Assembly: GCA_904420175.1 (NCBI GenBank)
Contig: CAJFUF010000031.1
Location: 1 to 43,780, forward strand
Length of the DNA stretch: 43,780 bases
Source: Candidatus Schneewindia gallinarum
GTDB taxonomy: Bacteria > Bacillota > Clostridia > Oscillospirales > Ruminococcaceae
Direction of reading: 5' to 3'
Part shown: positions 7,529 through 15,026 of the stretch, in pieces
Layout of the letters: each line of letters opens with the position of its first letter
Numbering within the stretch: position 1 is the stretch's first letter
Made by a program: the position numbers and the translations under genes
Notes under the pieces: generated by a model
The model's database searches: none
What the model saw: the letters and a program-made list of their open reading frames with translations, nothing else
Told to the model about the DNA's origin: nothing

Positions 7529-8236
7529 CTAGTCGTCCATGACGGTGTCGAGGGCGAGGGTAATCATGTCGTCCATGCCCTTCTCCTTCACCTCGGGCCC
7601 CACACTCTCCCCGGTCAGCATGTTGCTGCCCACGTTGAGGATGGTCAGCGCCTTGGCGCCGAACTTGGGGGCGAGGGTGTACAGGGCGGCGCCCTCCATC
7701 TCGGACACCAGCACGCCGTACTTCGTCCACTGCTTCATATACTCCACCTTGTTGTCGTAGTAGAAGTGGTCGCTGCACAGCGTCAGCCCCGCGTGGACGG
7801 GAATCCCGCGGGAAACGGCAAGGTCGTACGCCTTTCTCAGCAGGCCGAAGTCGGCCGCCGGGGCATAGGTTCCGGGAAAGTCATATAAATTCATGGCGGA
7901 GTTTGTGCAGGTGGCGGTGGACAGCACAATGTCCATCACGTGCAGTTCCGGTACGAAAGCGCCCGCCGTACCGATCCGCACAAGCCGCTTGCAGCCGTAG
8001 TCCCGCATCAGTTCCGTGCAGTAAATCAGCATTGCGGGGATGCCCATGCCCGTTCCCATGACGGACAGCGGTTTCCCCTTGTAAAGGCCGGTGTAACCGT
8101 ACATCCCGCGGATTTCATTGAAGCAGACCGCCTTGTCAAGATACGTCTGTGCAATGTACTTGGCCCGCAGCGGGTCGCCCGGCAGCAGGATGTTTTCCGC
8201 AATGTCGCCCAGTTTTGCGCCGATGTGCATACTCAT
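7529..8236 (-). CDS. DeoD-type phosphorylase paralogue with altered active site
   Basis: 235 aa, clearly a DeoD-type nucleoside phosphorylase: [22 protein letters not shown] and SEMEGAAL are present, so phosphate and ribose binding look intact. Compared with the neighbour at 6750-7454, VSDHML is replaced by VGSNML, so the Asp that protonates the purine base in E. coli DeoD (Asp204) aligns with Ser, and the ERQTT segment with its Arg becomes VKEKG. The enzyme may therefore prefer another base or substrate, or have lost catalysis. An AAAGGAG lies 12 bp before the ATG. Middle gene of the epimerase-deoD2-deoD1 operon. Confidence 0.88.
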   Translation of the reverse strand: MSMHIGAKLGDIAENILLPGDPLRAKYIAQTYLDKAVCFNEIRGMYGYTGLYKGKPLSVMGTGMGIPAMLIYCTELMRDYGCKRLVRIGTAGAFVPELHVMDIVLSTATCTNSAMNLYDFPGTYAPAADFGLLRKAYDLAVSRGIPVHAGLTLCSDHFYYDNKVEYMKQWTKYGVLVSEMEGAALYTLAPKFGAKALTILNVGSNMLTGESVGPEVKEKGMDDMITLALDTVMDD

Positions 8237-8258
8237 AGTATTTCATGTCTCCTTTCGT

Positions 8259-9131
8259 TTATCGCAGCCGAAGCAAACTATACTTTAAAAACTGAAGCGA
8301 TGCCTGTGCCTCCCTGTCCAGCGCCTGCTCGCTGCCGTCGTCCACCGGACGCCATACCTTGATGTCGCGTCCCACCTGGCCGCCCTGCCGGACGAACGGC
8401 TCCATTACTACATTGCCGTCGTAGCCGATGTCCGTCAGCGCCTCCGCAATCTCGTTCCACGGCATGCGTCCCTTGCCGGGCACCCGGCGGTTACACTCCC
8501 CCACGTGGAAGTGCCCCAGCAGCGGCCCCGCTGTGCGGATGGCCCCGCCCATGGACGTCTCCTCAATATTCATGTGGAACGTGTCCAGCATCACCTTCAC
8601 ATTCGGCGCATCCACGTCCTTTACAAAACGGACGCCTTCTTCCGCGGTGTTGCACAAATACCCCTCAAACCGGTTAAGCACCTCGATGCCGAGCGTCACA
8701 CCGCAGTCTGCCGCGGGGCCTGCAAGGGCCCGGAGGCTTTCCACACTGCGGCCCCAGTCGCCCTGCTTGTCGATGGGCGCCCCGTAGTCCACCGGCCAGT
8801 AGCCGTTTAAGCCCCCGCCGATAAAATGGATGTCCAGTTTTTCAAGCCGCCGGAACAGGTCGAGGTAAAACCGCCTGCCATTCTCCCGGACGGCCGGATC
8901 CGCGCTGGCAATGTTCTGGTCCGGGGCCGGGCCGTGGCCCGCCGTCAGCGTCATGCCGTACGCCCGGGCCATATCCCTCAGTTCATACAGCTGCGCGTCG
9001 GAATAGTCCGGCAGGGGCGAGGCGGCAATCTCCAAAATGTCGAAGCCAAGCTCCGCCGTTTTCTTCACATACCGGCGGTAATCCGCCCTCCACTCCTGCT
9101 CCCAGTAGGCGTAATAGATCCCGAATTTCAC
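8259..9131 (-). CDS. D-allulose (psicose) 3-epimerase-like TIM-barrel enzyme
   Basis: Ketose 3-epimerase of the sugar isomerase/AP-endonuclease-2 TIM-barrel family, interconverting D-fructose and D-allulose or related ketoses. 290 aa. The N-terminal GIYYAYWEQEW and the metal-site residues E150, D183, H209 and E244 (in GIEVLNR, VMLDTFH, GHFHVGE and VMEPFV) match the clostridial D-psicose 3-epimerases as I remember them. The GTG start at 9131 is chosen because AAAGGGG lies 8 bp upstream and it gives the family N-terminus; a frame from 9155 would add eight residues. First gene of an operon with two purine nucleoside phosphorylases, an unusual context. The true substrate is not proven by sequence. 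Confidence 0.9.
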   Translation of the reverse strand: MKFGIYYAYWEQEWRADYRRYVKKTAELGFDILEIAASPLPDYSDAQLYELRDMARAYGMTLTAGHGPAPDQNIASADPAVRENGRRFYLDLFRRLEKLDIHFIGGGLNGYWPVDYGAPIDKQGDWGRSVESLRALAGPAADCGVTLGIEVLNRFEGYLCNTAEEGVRFVKDVDAPNVKVMLDTFHMNIEETSMGGAIRTAGPLLGHFHVGECNRRVPGKGRMPWNEIAEALTDIGYDGNVVMEPFVRQGGQVGRDIKVWRPVDDGSEQALDREAQASLQFLKYSLLRLR

Positions 9132-9172
9132 CCCGCGCACCCCTTTCCGGCGCATTGCGTTGTCCTATAGAC

Positions 9173-9201
9173 ATTATAAGGCTTCCCGGAAAAATTGTAA
9201 A
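9173..9201 (-). promoter_or_regulatory. Promoter of the epimerase-deoD operon
   Basis: On the minus strand -35 TTTACA (9196-9201), 17-bp spacer, -10 TATAAT (9173-9178). The predicted start near 9166 gives a leader of about 35 nt before the GTG at 9131. Confidence 0.8.
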
Positions 9202-9211
9202 GCAAAAACAG

Positions 9212-9243
9212 AAAAAGCGGCGGACGAAATGTGCCCGCCGCCG
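9212..9243 (-). terminator. Terminator of the MarR-MATE-kinase operon
   Basis: On the minus strand a GC-rich stem (GCGGCGG type arms) is followed by TTTTTCTGTTTTTGC. It lies immediately after the stop of the cytidylate-kinase-like gene and separates it from the epimerase promoter. Confidence 0.75.
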
Positions 9244-9246
9244 CAG

Positions 9247-9867
9247 TTATTCTGCCTTGCAATGCTGAAACCAGCTGTCCGCATACCCGGCCAGCATGGG
9301 GATGATGTGCTTCACGGCAATGCCGGAGGTGTTGACGCAGAGATGGTACTGCGTCCTCACGCCCCAGTCCGCGTCCAGGTACATGCGGCGGTACTGGGCG
9401 CGTCTTGCGTCGATTTTCTTAATCTCCCGCTCCAATTCCCGCGGGGACAGGTTTTCTTCAATCTCCGCGTAGGCCTGGCAGCGTTTCAGCCTGTGCGCCA
9501 AATCTGCATACACAAAAATTTTAAAGGGCCGGTAGTCCGCCAAAATCACGTCCGCCGCACGGCCCACAATGACGCAGTTGGTGCTGGAGGCAAGTTCCTT
9601 TAAAATCCGCTGCTTCTCCACCAGGATGTCCACCTGCTGTTTTAACAGATAGGAGCCGGCAAGGGTTCTGCCGAAATGCAGCGGGACGTTCATGGGCACG
9701 CCCTGCTCTATGGAACGCGCCACATAGTCGGTGTCCATCTTCATCCGCTCGGCAACACCCTCCTCAATTTCCCTGTCGTAGTAGGTGTAGCCCAGCGCGT
9801 CGGCCAGCCGTTTGCCGACCTCGCGCCCCCCGCTTCCGAATTCCCGGCTGATGGTAATGATGTTCAT
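9247..9867 (-). CDS. Cytidylate kinase-like family protein
   Basis: 206 aa. The N-terminal ITISREFGSGGREVGKRLA motif is the P-loop-like signature of the cytidylate-kinase-like family, a branch of P-loop NMP kinases common in Firmicutes and distinct from housekeeping Cmk. A central VIVGRAAD strand and an Arg-rich lid region (LKRCQAYAE to DARRAQYRR) fit a phosphotransferase. The substrate is unknown; many of these proteins lie beside transporters, as here (27 bp after a MATE gene). GGGAGG lies 7 bp before the ATG. Confidence 0.82.
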   Translation of the reverse strand: MNIITISREFGSGGREVGKRLADALGYTYYDREIEEGVAERMKMDTDYVARSIEQGVPMNVPLHFGRTLAGSYLLKQQVDILVEKQRILKELASSTNCVIVGRAADVILADYRPFKIFVYADLAHRLKRCQAYAEIEENLSPRELEREIKKIDARRAQYRRMYLDADWGVRTQYHLCVNTSGIAVKHIIPMLAGYADSWFQHCKAE

Positions 9868-9894
9868 CCAAATTCCTCCCTTGCATGCCGGGCC

Positions 9895-11256
9895 TTACAG
9901 GCCCTTGGTCTCTCTGTCCGTGTCCTGTCCGCACAGTTCACGGCGCAGCCTGAGCAGAATGGCAGCCGACAAAACAGCGGCCAACACAGCGGTGGCGGCA
10001 AAGTTCATCCAGATGCCCGTCAGCCCCAGCGGCCAAAGCGCAGCGATAAGCAGCACAGGGAAAACCAGCGCAGTGGATACGGAGATGAGGGAGGCCGGTA
10101 CCGGCTTTTCAATAGCCAGCATATAGCTTTGCGTGGCGAAAGAGAACCAGCGCGTCAGATAGGTAAGCCCGAACAGGCGAAGCGCCGTCACCGACATTGT
10201 CAGGATTTCCTGCCCGGCCCCCGCCACGAACAGCCGTGTAATCTGTTCCGGGAACAGGGTGATGACCGCCACCGACAGCAGGGAGACAACCCCGCTTGCA
10301 GTAAAGCAGCATTTCTCTATCGCCCTTACCCGGGAGAGGCTGCCGGCGCCCCAGTTGTATCCCACTGCGGGCTGAAGGGAGTCGCACATGCCGTACAGCA
10401 ACGGCTGAATGAAGCCGTCCGCAAACATCAGCACGCCGTAGACCGACACGGCGTTTTCGCCGCCCATCCGCACCAGGATGGCGTTCATCAAAATGGAGGT
10501 AATCCTGCCCGCAATGTTGTTTAAAAAGTTGGGGCTTCCGCAGGCGATGATCTGCCGTACCATCTTCCCTCTGAAGCGCGGTCGGCAGAAACGAAGCAGC
10601 GTCTTGCCGCGGAAGAAGGGGATAAAGGCGATAGCGGCGCAAACCAGCATACCGGTGCAGGTCGCCAGGGCCGCCGCCCAGATCCCCCAGCGGAACACGC
10701 CGAGGAACAGCACTTCCAAAGTCGCAATCAAAGCGGACATGAAAATGTTTAAAAACATGCTTCCGCGGATAAAGCCGCAGATACGCAGGTAGTTATCCAC
10801 TGCGAAAATAATCGTGGTCAGCGGAGAGCAAAGCGCATAAACCCGCATGTACTGTACGGCAAGCGCGGCAAATTCCCCCTGCGCGCCCATCAGCTGAATC
10901 AGCACTGGGGCGGCAGCAAACAGCACGGCGCCAATCAGCGCGCCTGCGCCGACAATCATCAGGCAGGAACAGGTGAAGATGTTATTGGCTTCCTGCTTCT
11001 GCTTTTTGCCAAGTCAGACGGCAATGGGGACGGATGAGCCCACGCCGATGAGGTCCGCCAGGGAAAAATTGATAATGACAAACGGCATGGCAAGATTGAG
11101 CGCGGCAAACGCCGTTTCGCCCAAAAAGCGGCCGACAAACACGCCGTCAAGCGTCTGATACAGCGCTGAAGCCAGCATACTGATCGCCCCGGGAATCGAG
11201 GCGAGGAAGAAAAGCTTCAGCGGCGGTGTTTTTGAAAACAGTGCAGTTGAATTCAT
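9895..11256 (-). pseudogene. MATE family efflux transporter interrupted by an in-frame TGA
   Basis: A MATE-type multidrug/cation antiporter of about 453 codons with around 12 membrane segments. The frame opens at an ATG (11256, with AAGGGGG upstream) and reads normally through the conserved GSSVPIAV segment, then meets TGA at 11014-11016. Past it the same frame continues without further damage through LGKKQKQEAN to 9895. In related MATE proteins this position is usually Arg or another polar residue, so a single CGA-to-TGA change would explain it. An internal ATG at 10959 has no ribosome binding site, so a functional fragment is unlikely. It lies between marR and a cytidylate-kinase-like gene. 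Sequencing error or readthrough cannot be excluded. Confidence 0.85.
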
Positions 11257-11348
11257 GTTTCAAGTTCCCCCTTTTCAATTCCTTCCTGTCCGAAAATGGT
11301 TTCACAGCACGAAAGCCACTGCCGGCACGCCGCCCTTTTCTGCGGCGT

Positions 11349-11792
11349 TTACCGTTTCTCCTCAATCGCTGCTTGCAGCAGCTCCGCATATCTGGAGGTC
11401 AGGGACAGCAGCTCCTCCCTTTCCTCCTTTTTCAGGCCGCAGAATGCCTTTTGCTCGGCGGCAATCAGCGGGCCGATGATCTGTTCCGCGACGGCCTTCC
11501 CCTCCTGTGTCAAACCGACCAGTTTGTTTTTCCTGTTCCCCGGTAAGGGTTTCAGGGCAATCAGCCCCCGCTTTTCAAGGCTTTTTAAAGCCGAATTGAC
11601 CGTCTGCGGCGGGTAATGCCAGAGGGTGCTTATCTCCCGCTGGGTGTGCTCCTGCTTCTCATACAGCGAGTACAGCAGCCAGAGGTGGGCGTCCGAAATT
11701 CCGTGCCGCTTGGCATACAGATGGTAGAGGTTATCCATTTCTTTATAGAGCTGGTTATACACCTCCAGATAATTTGCTGCCGACTGTTCCAT
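11349..11792 (-). CDS. MarR family transcriptional regulator
   Basis: 147 aa winged-helix DNA-binding protein. N-terminal helix, then an HTH (about residues 40-75: HTQREISTLWHYPPQTVNSALKSL is its core region), a wing (LPGNRKNKLVGLT) and a C-terminal dimerisation helix. The start at 11792 follows GAAGGTAGTGAG; the longer open frame upstream to 12098 crosses the promoter and is not coding. It is the first gene of a marR-MATE-kinase operon, so it most likely represses its own operon in response to a small molecule exported by the transporter. The palindromes overlapping its promoter are the probable operators. Confidence 0.9.
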   Translation of the reverse strand: MEQSAANYLEVYNQLYKEMDNLYHLYAKRHGISDAHLWLLYSLYEKQEHTQREISTLWHYPPQTVNSALKSLEKRGLIALKPLPGNRKNKLVGLTQEGKAVAEQIIGPLIAAEQKAFCGLKKEEREELLSLTSRYAELLQAAIEEKR

Positions 11793-11827
11793 CTCACTAC
11801 CTTCTTTCGTCCGAAAACGGATAATGT

Positions 11828-11858
11828 GGATTATAATCCGAATCCGGATAATTGTCAG
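11828..11858 (-). promoter_or_regulatory. Promoter and palindromic operator of the marR operon
   Basis: On the minus strand -35 CTGACA (11853-11858), 17-bp spacer, perfect -10 TATAAT (11830-11835). The -10 sits inside a 12-bp perfect palindrome GGATTATAATCC (11828-11839), with ATCCGGAT in the spacer and a GGATAAT half-site just downstream. This is a likely MarR autoregulatory operator. Confidence 0.75.
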
Positions 11859-11954
11859 GCCCGTCTGCGCACAACTTTTTCTCCTATTTTTTGGAGGAAC
11901 TCCATCCGCCGCACAGCCGGTTTCCAGTCTGCGGCGGACGGGACGGCAGGACGG

Positions 11955-11990
11955 CAAAAAAGCAGCCCCTCCATTTTTGGAGGGGCTGCT
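11955..11990 (-). terminator. Terminator of glyS-cdd
   Basis: On the minus strand a 12-bp stem AGCAGCCCCTCC with its complement (11961-11990) is followed by TTTTTTG. It lies about 50 bp after the cdd stop codon. Confidence 0.85.
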
Positions 11991-12039
11991 CTCTCCGGCA
12001 GGGGCAAAACCGCCCCTGCCGGGCCTGTATGGTTCTTTT

Positions 12040-12429
12040 TTATTTTCCCGGAAACAGCTGGGAAAATGTCCTTTCCAGCACCGTCCCATCCCTTGCAAAG
12101 CAGATGACGGGCACGTCGCCGCCGGACACGAATTCGCTTAAAAACTGGCGGCATGCGCCGCAGGGCAGTGCCATGCTGTCGTAATCCTGCCCGCTGTACA
12201 CCGCAAGGGCTGTAAACTTTCTTACGCCGGAGGACACCATTTTCACGCAGGCCACCCGCTCCGCGCACAGGGTGGAGCCGTACGACTCGTTTTCCACGTT
12301 GCAGCCGCTGTAAATCTGGCCGTCCTCGCCCAGCAGCGCCGCCCCCACCGCAAAGTGGGAGTAGGGCACATAGGCATGCGTGGCCGCCTGCCTTGCAAAT
12401 TCCATCAGCAGTTCCCGGTTAAGCTTCAC
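12040..12429 (-). CDS. cdd: Cytidine deaminase
   Basis: Deaminates cytidine and deoxycytidine to uridine and deoxyuridine in pyrimidine salvage. 129 aa, the usual size of the homotetrameric bacterial enzyme. The zinc site is complete: C55-A-E57 in LCAERVA (Glu as proton shuttle) and C90-x2-C93 in PCGACRQ. The N-terminal FAVGAALL and GCNVEN substrate motifs are present. It starts with GTG directly after the glyS stop codon, with AAGGTGG in the end of glyS. Its product uridine is a possible substrate of the uridine-phosphorylase-like enzyme encoded at 39764. Confidence 0.95.
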   Translation of the reverse strand: MKLNRELLMEFARQAATHAYVPYSHFAVGAALLGEDGQIYSGCNVENESYGSTLCAERVACVKMVSSGVRKFTALAVYSGQDYDSMALPCGACRQFLSEFVSGGDVPVICFARDGTVLERTFSQLFPGK

Positions 12430-13803
12430 TTAAAACGCCACCTTCTCCGCAAGATAGGCGGACAGCTCCCCAATGGGAAGGCGGACCTGCTCCATACTGT
12501 CGCGGTCGCGCACGGTTACGCAGCCGTCCTCCGCCGACTCGAAGTCGTAGGTGATGCAGTACGGCGTGCCGATTTCGTCCTGGCGGCGGTACCGCTTGCC
12601 GATGGAGCCGGTGTCGTCAAAGTCCACCATGAACTGGCGGCTCAGGTTATCCCTGATTTCCATGGCCTGCTCGGACAGCTTTTTGGACAGGGGCAGGACG
12701 CACGCCTTAAAGGGGGCCAGCGCCGGGTGCAGGTGCAGCACGGTGCGCACGTCGTTTTCGCCCACCTTCTCCTCGTCGTATGCCTCGCACAGGAAGGCCA
12801 GCGTCACACGGTCTGCACCGAGGGACGGTTCCACCACGTAGGGGATGTATTTCTCGCCCGTCTGCTGGTCGAAGTACTCCAGGCTTTTGCCGCTGTGGTT
12901 CTGGTGCTGGGTCAGGTCGAAGTTTGTCCGGTCCGCAATGCCCCACAGCTCGCCCCAGCCGAAGGGGAACAGGTACTCGAAGTCGGTGGTGGCATTGGAG
13001 TAGTGGGACAACTCCTCCTTTTCATGGTCGCGCAGCTTCAGGTTCTCGCGTTTGATACCGAGGCTCAGCAGCCACTTTTCGCACTCCTTCTTCCAGTACT
13101 CGAACCACTCAAGGTCGGTGCCGGGCTTGCAGAAGAACTCCAGCTCCATCTGCTCGAACTCCCTTGTACGGAAGGTGAAGTTGCCGGGGGTGATTTCATT
13201 TCGGAAGCTTTTGCCAATCTGCCCGATGCCGAAGGGCAGCTTTTTGCGGGTGGTGCGCTGCACGTTGGCAAAGTTGACGAAAATGCCCTGTGCCGTCTCC
13301 GGCCGCAGGTAAATTTCATTCTTCGCGTCCTCCGTCACGCCCTGAAACGTCTTGAACATCAGGTTGAACTGACGGATGTCGGTAAAGTCGGTGGAACCGC
13401 ACTCCGGGCAGGTAATCCCCTTCTCCGTAATATAGTCGCGCATCTGCTGGTTGCTCCAGCCCGCAGGGTTGACGCCCGTGTCCTCAATCAGCTTGTCGGC
13501 GCGGTGGCGGGTTTTGCAGGCCTTGCAGTCCATCAGCGGGTCGGAGAAGCCGCCCACATGGCCGGACGCGACCCATGTCTCCGGGTTCATGAGAATGGCG
13601 CTGTCAAGCCCCACGTTGTAGCGGCTTTCCTGCACAAACTTTTTCCACCACGCGCGCTTCACGTTGTTCTTCAGCTCCACGCCGAGAGGGCCGTAGTCCC
13701 ACGTGTTGGACAGGCCGCCGTAAATTTCACTGCCCGCATATACAAAGCCCCTGCCCTTGCAGAGGCCGACAATTTGTTCCATGGTCTTTTCCGTGTTGTT
13801 CAT
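12430..13803 (-). CDS. glyS: Glycyl-tRNA synthetase, alpha2 type
   Basis: Charges tRNA-Gly with glycine. 457 aa, the class IIa homodimeric form found in many Gram-positives and eukaryotes, not the alpha2-beta2 GlyQ/GlyS form. Motifs: [12 protein letters not shown] at the N-terminus, [10 protein letters not shown], a Cys-x2-Cys pair in DCKACKTRH and a second in CPECGS, motif 2 around [22 protein letters not shown], motif 3 near the end ([11 protein letters not shown]), then the anticodon-binding domain. GGGAGG precedes the ATG. Co-transcribed with cdd. The leader is only about 20 nt, so there is no T-box. Confidence 0.95.
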   Translation of the reverse strand: MNNTEKTMEQIVGLCKGRGFVYAGSEIYGGLSNTWDYGPLGVELKNNVKRAWWKKFVQESRYNVGLDSAILMNPETWVASGHVGGFSDPLMDCKACKTRHRADKLIEDTGVNPAGWSNQQMRDYITEKGITCPECGSTDFTDIRQFNLMFKTFQGVTEDAKNEIYLRPETAQGIFVNFANVQRTTRKKLPFGIGQIGKSFRNEITPGNFTFRTREFEQMELEFFCKPGTDLEWFEYWKKECEKWLLSLGIKRENLKLRDHEKEELSHYSNATTDFEYLFPFGWGELWGIADRTNFDLTQHQNHSGKSLEYFDQQTGEKYIPYVVEPSLGADRVTLAFLCEAYDEEKVGENDVRTVLHLHPALAPFKACVLPLSKKLSEQAMEIRDNLSRQFMVDFDDTGSIGKRYRRQDEIGTPYCITYDFESAEDGCVTVRDRDSMEQVRLPIGELSAYLAEKVAF

Positions 13804-13832
13804 CTTCTGTCCTCCCTTTCCATCTTGCTACA

Positions 13833-13861
13833 ATTCTAAAGGACTTTCCGCCATAAGTCAA
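13833..13861 (-). promoter_or_regulatory. Promoter of glyS-cdd
   Basis: On the minus strand -35 TTGACT (13856-13861), 17-bp spacer, -10 TAGAAT (13833-13838). The predicted start near 13826 leaves about 22 nt of leader. Confidence 0.75.
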
Positions 13862-13881
13862 GGCGGAGCAGGACTTTTCTG

Positions 13882-13910
13882 TTGACTTGTCCGCGCCTTT
13901 CTTTTATAAT
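13882..13910 (+). promoter_or_regulatory. Promoter of tRNA-Pro
   Basis: -35 TTGACT (13882-13887), 17-bp spacer, perfect -10 TATAAT (13905-13910). The predicted start near 13917 leaves a GC-rich leader of about 50 nt before the tRNA, to be removed by RNase P. It stands back to back with the glyS promoter. Confidence 0.85.
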
Positions 13911-13968
13911 ATAGGGGTTCCGGGAAGGGCCTGCGCCGCAGCGGGCGCGCCCCCTTTTCCCGTCCTGC

Positions 13969-14042
<74 letters not shown>

Positions 14043-14045
<3 letters not shown>

Positions 14046-14089
14046 GACTGAGTCTGGACGCAATTCGCGTTCGGACTCTTTTCTTTTTG
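14043..14089 (+). repeat. 47-bp exact repeat, copy 1 (tRNA tail/terminator)
   Basis: Starts at the CCA of tRNA-Pro and is identical over 47 bp to the reverse complement of 43560-43606, which starts at the CCA of tRNA-Tyr. Similarity continues imperfectly for about 30 bp beyond (a CGGGCA...GCTCGCGCTG block in both). It begins with a 15-bp palindrome CCAGACTGAGTCTGG that contains the tRNA 3' end. Confidence 0.95.
14050..14088 (+). terminator. Terminator of tRNA-Pro
   Basis: A 12-bp stem (14050-14061 with 14067-14078, two G-T pairs, loop AATTC) followed by TTTTCTTTTT. Starts only 5 nt after the tRNA CCA end. Confidence 0.9.
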
Positions 14090-14144
14090 CCCGGGCAAGG
14101 CGCTCGCGCTGGAAGCGGCATCGAAAGCGTCCTCCCCCTTCCAC

Positions 14145-14182
14145 GTCGCCGCAAGCTTCCTATCGCTTGCGGCGACTTTTTT
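14145..14182 (+). terminator. Second terminator after tRNA-Pro
   Basis: A perfect 12-bp stem GTCGCCGCAAGC (14145-14156 with 14165-14176), 8-nt loop, followed by T6. It backs up the first terminator and insulates the convergent gene at 14202. Its T tract is part of a further small inverted repeat (14174-14191). Confidence 0.8.
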
Positions 14183-14201
14183 ACAAAAGTCACCGGCGCG
14201 C

Positions 14202-14684
14202 TCACGCCGTCAGCTCAACCCCCAGCAGGAACATGGCGGCAACAGCCAGTATCCAGGGCAGAAAGATGATAGGGAACAGAAGCAGCCCCTTGTGATTTTC
14301 GTAGTGGTACTCCTCACAGGAAAACAGTTTTTCAGGATTATCAATGTAGTAAAGATACAAGTACAGCGGCGGTGTTACCGGATGCTTGAAATAGGCTTTA
14401 TACTGTCGTTCTTCCCCTTGGATGGTGTAGCGGTAGGTTGCGTGCCAGTTGTAGCGGGCCACCTCACCAACCGGATGCTTGTTTACCAGGGCCGCCTTAA
14501 TGACGTGATCCCTGCTTTTGGCAATATCCCGCTTCCGCTCCCAGCTCAGCCTGGCGGTAATTTTCTTGTAAAGCGGGATGGCCACAACATAGCCTAAAAT
14601 CAAAACAGCGAACACAACGCCCCACTTAAGCCAGTTGACAGGATCATCCGTAAACAGGCCGACCAATGCCTCCTGAATACTCAA
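14202..14684 (-). CDS. Membrane protein of unknown function
   Basis: 160 aa, not recognised. An N-terminal hydrophobic helix (about residues 19-40), a soluble middle region of about 80 residues rich in Tyr and charged residues, and a C-terminal hydrophobic helix (about 134-158). The TTG start at 14684 is chosen because GGGGGAGG lies 8 bp upstream; the frame could be opened at a TTG at 14705, but that lies before this binding site. The soluble domain faces one side of the membrane between two anchors. Single gene convergent with tRNA-Pro. Confidence 0.65.
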   Translation of the reverse strand: MSIQEALVGLFTDDPVNWLKWGVVFAVLILGYVVAIPLYKKITARLSWERKRDIAKSRDHVIKAALVNKHPVGEVARYNWHATYRYTIQGEERQYKAYFKHPVTPPLYLYLYYIDNPEKLFSCEEYHYENHKGLLLFPIIFLPWILAVAAMFLLGVELTA

Positions 14685-15026
14685 TTCCAGCACCTCCCCC
14701 GGCAATCCCGGTAAGTTGTTCTATGTTTATCATACAATATTCAGCGGCACTCTGCAAGGCAAAGCAACACCTTTTGCGGTACCTCCATAAAATGGGATAA
14801 AAGGAGCCGGATAAACCGGAGGTAGGTCTGTCCCCAAAACCGGCGTCAAGGGCCTGCTCGGGCAAAGCAGACCCCTGACGGAATGGCGGGTATATTCATT
14901 TTGGAGGTCCGGGATGCGGCCAATCGTTTCCGGCCTCATTCCGGGCAGTTTTTTTCAGCCTGTCACGCCCGGAATGGGCGGTAAAGCCCGGCGTTTTGCA
15001 CCCCGCCTAAAAAGCAGAATCCTTTT
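14685..15026. other. Structured 340-bp intergenic region
   Basis: No convincing gene. It holds a minus-strand hairpin at 14845-14882 (15 bp with two G-U pairs on that strand), a plus-strand terminator-like hairpin at 14909-14955 and a further short inverted repeat near 14966-14977. A 69-codon frame here has no ribosome binding site. It may be the decayed remnant of an element or the site of a small RNA. Confidence 0.4.
14909..14955 (+). terminator. Orphan plus-strand terminator-like hairpin
   Basis: Arms at 14909-14921 and 14931-14945 (a CCGG-ATG-GGCC type stem with one mismatch and one G-T pair) are followed by seven T. No plus-strand gene precedes it, so it may end an unannotated short transcript. 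Confidence 0.45.

Noticed and set aside
11014-11016. TGA in the MATE gene as a selenocysteine codon
   Set aside because: The position is not a Cys site in MATE proteins and no selenocysteine element can be seen after it; a nonsense change is simpler.
13804-13968. T-box leader for glyS
   Set aside because: The promoter at 13833-13861 leaves only about 22 nt of leader, too short for a T-box.
14730-14939. 69-codon minus-strand frame
   Set aside because: No ribosome binding site, low-complexity Pro/Arg composition and overlap with hairpins; treated as spacer.
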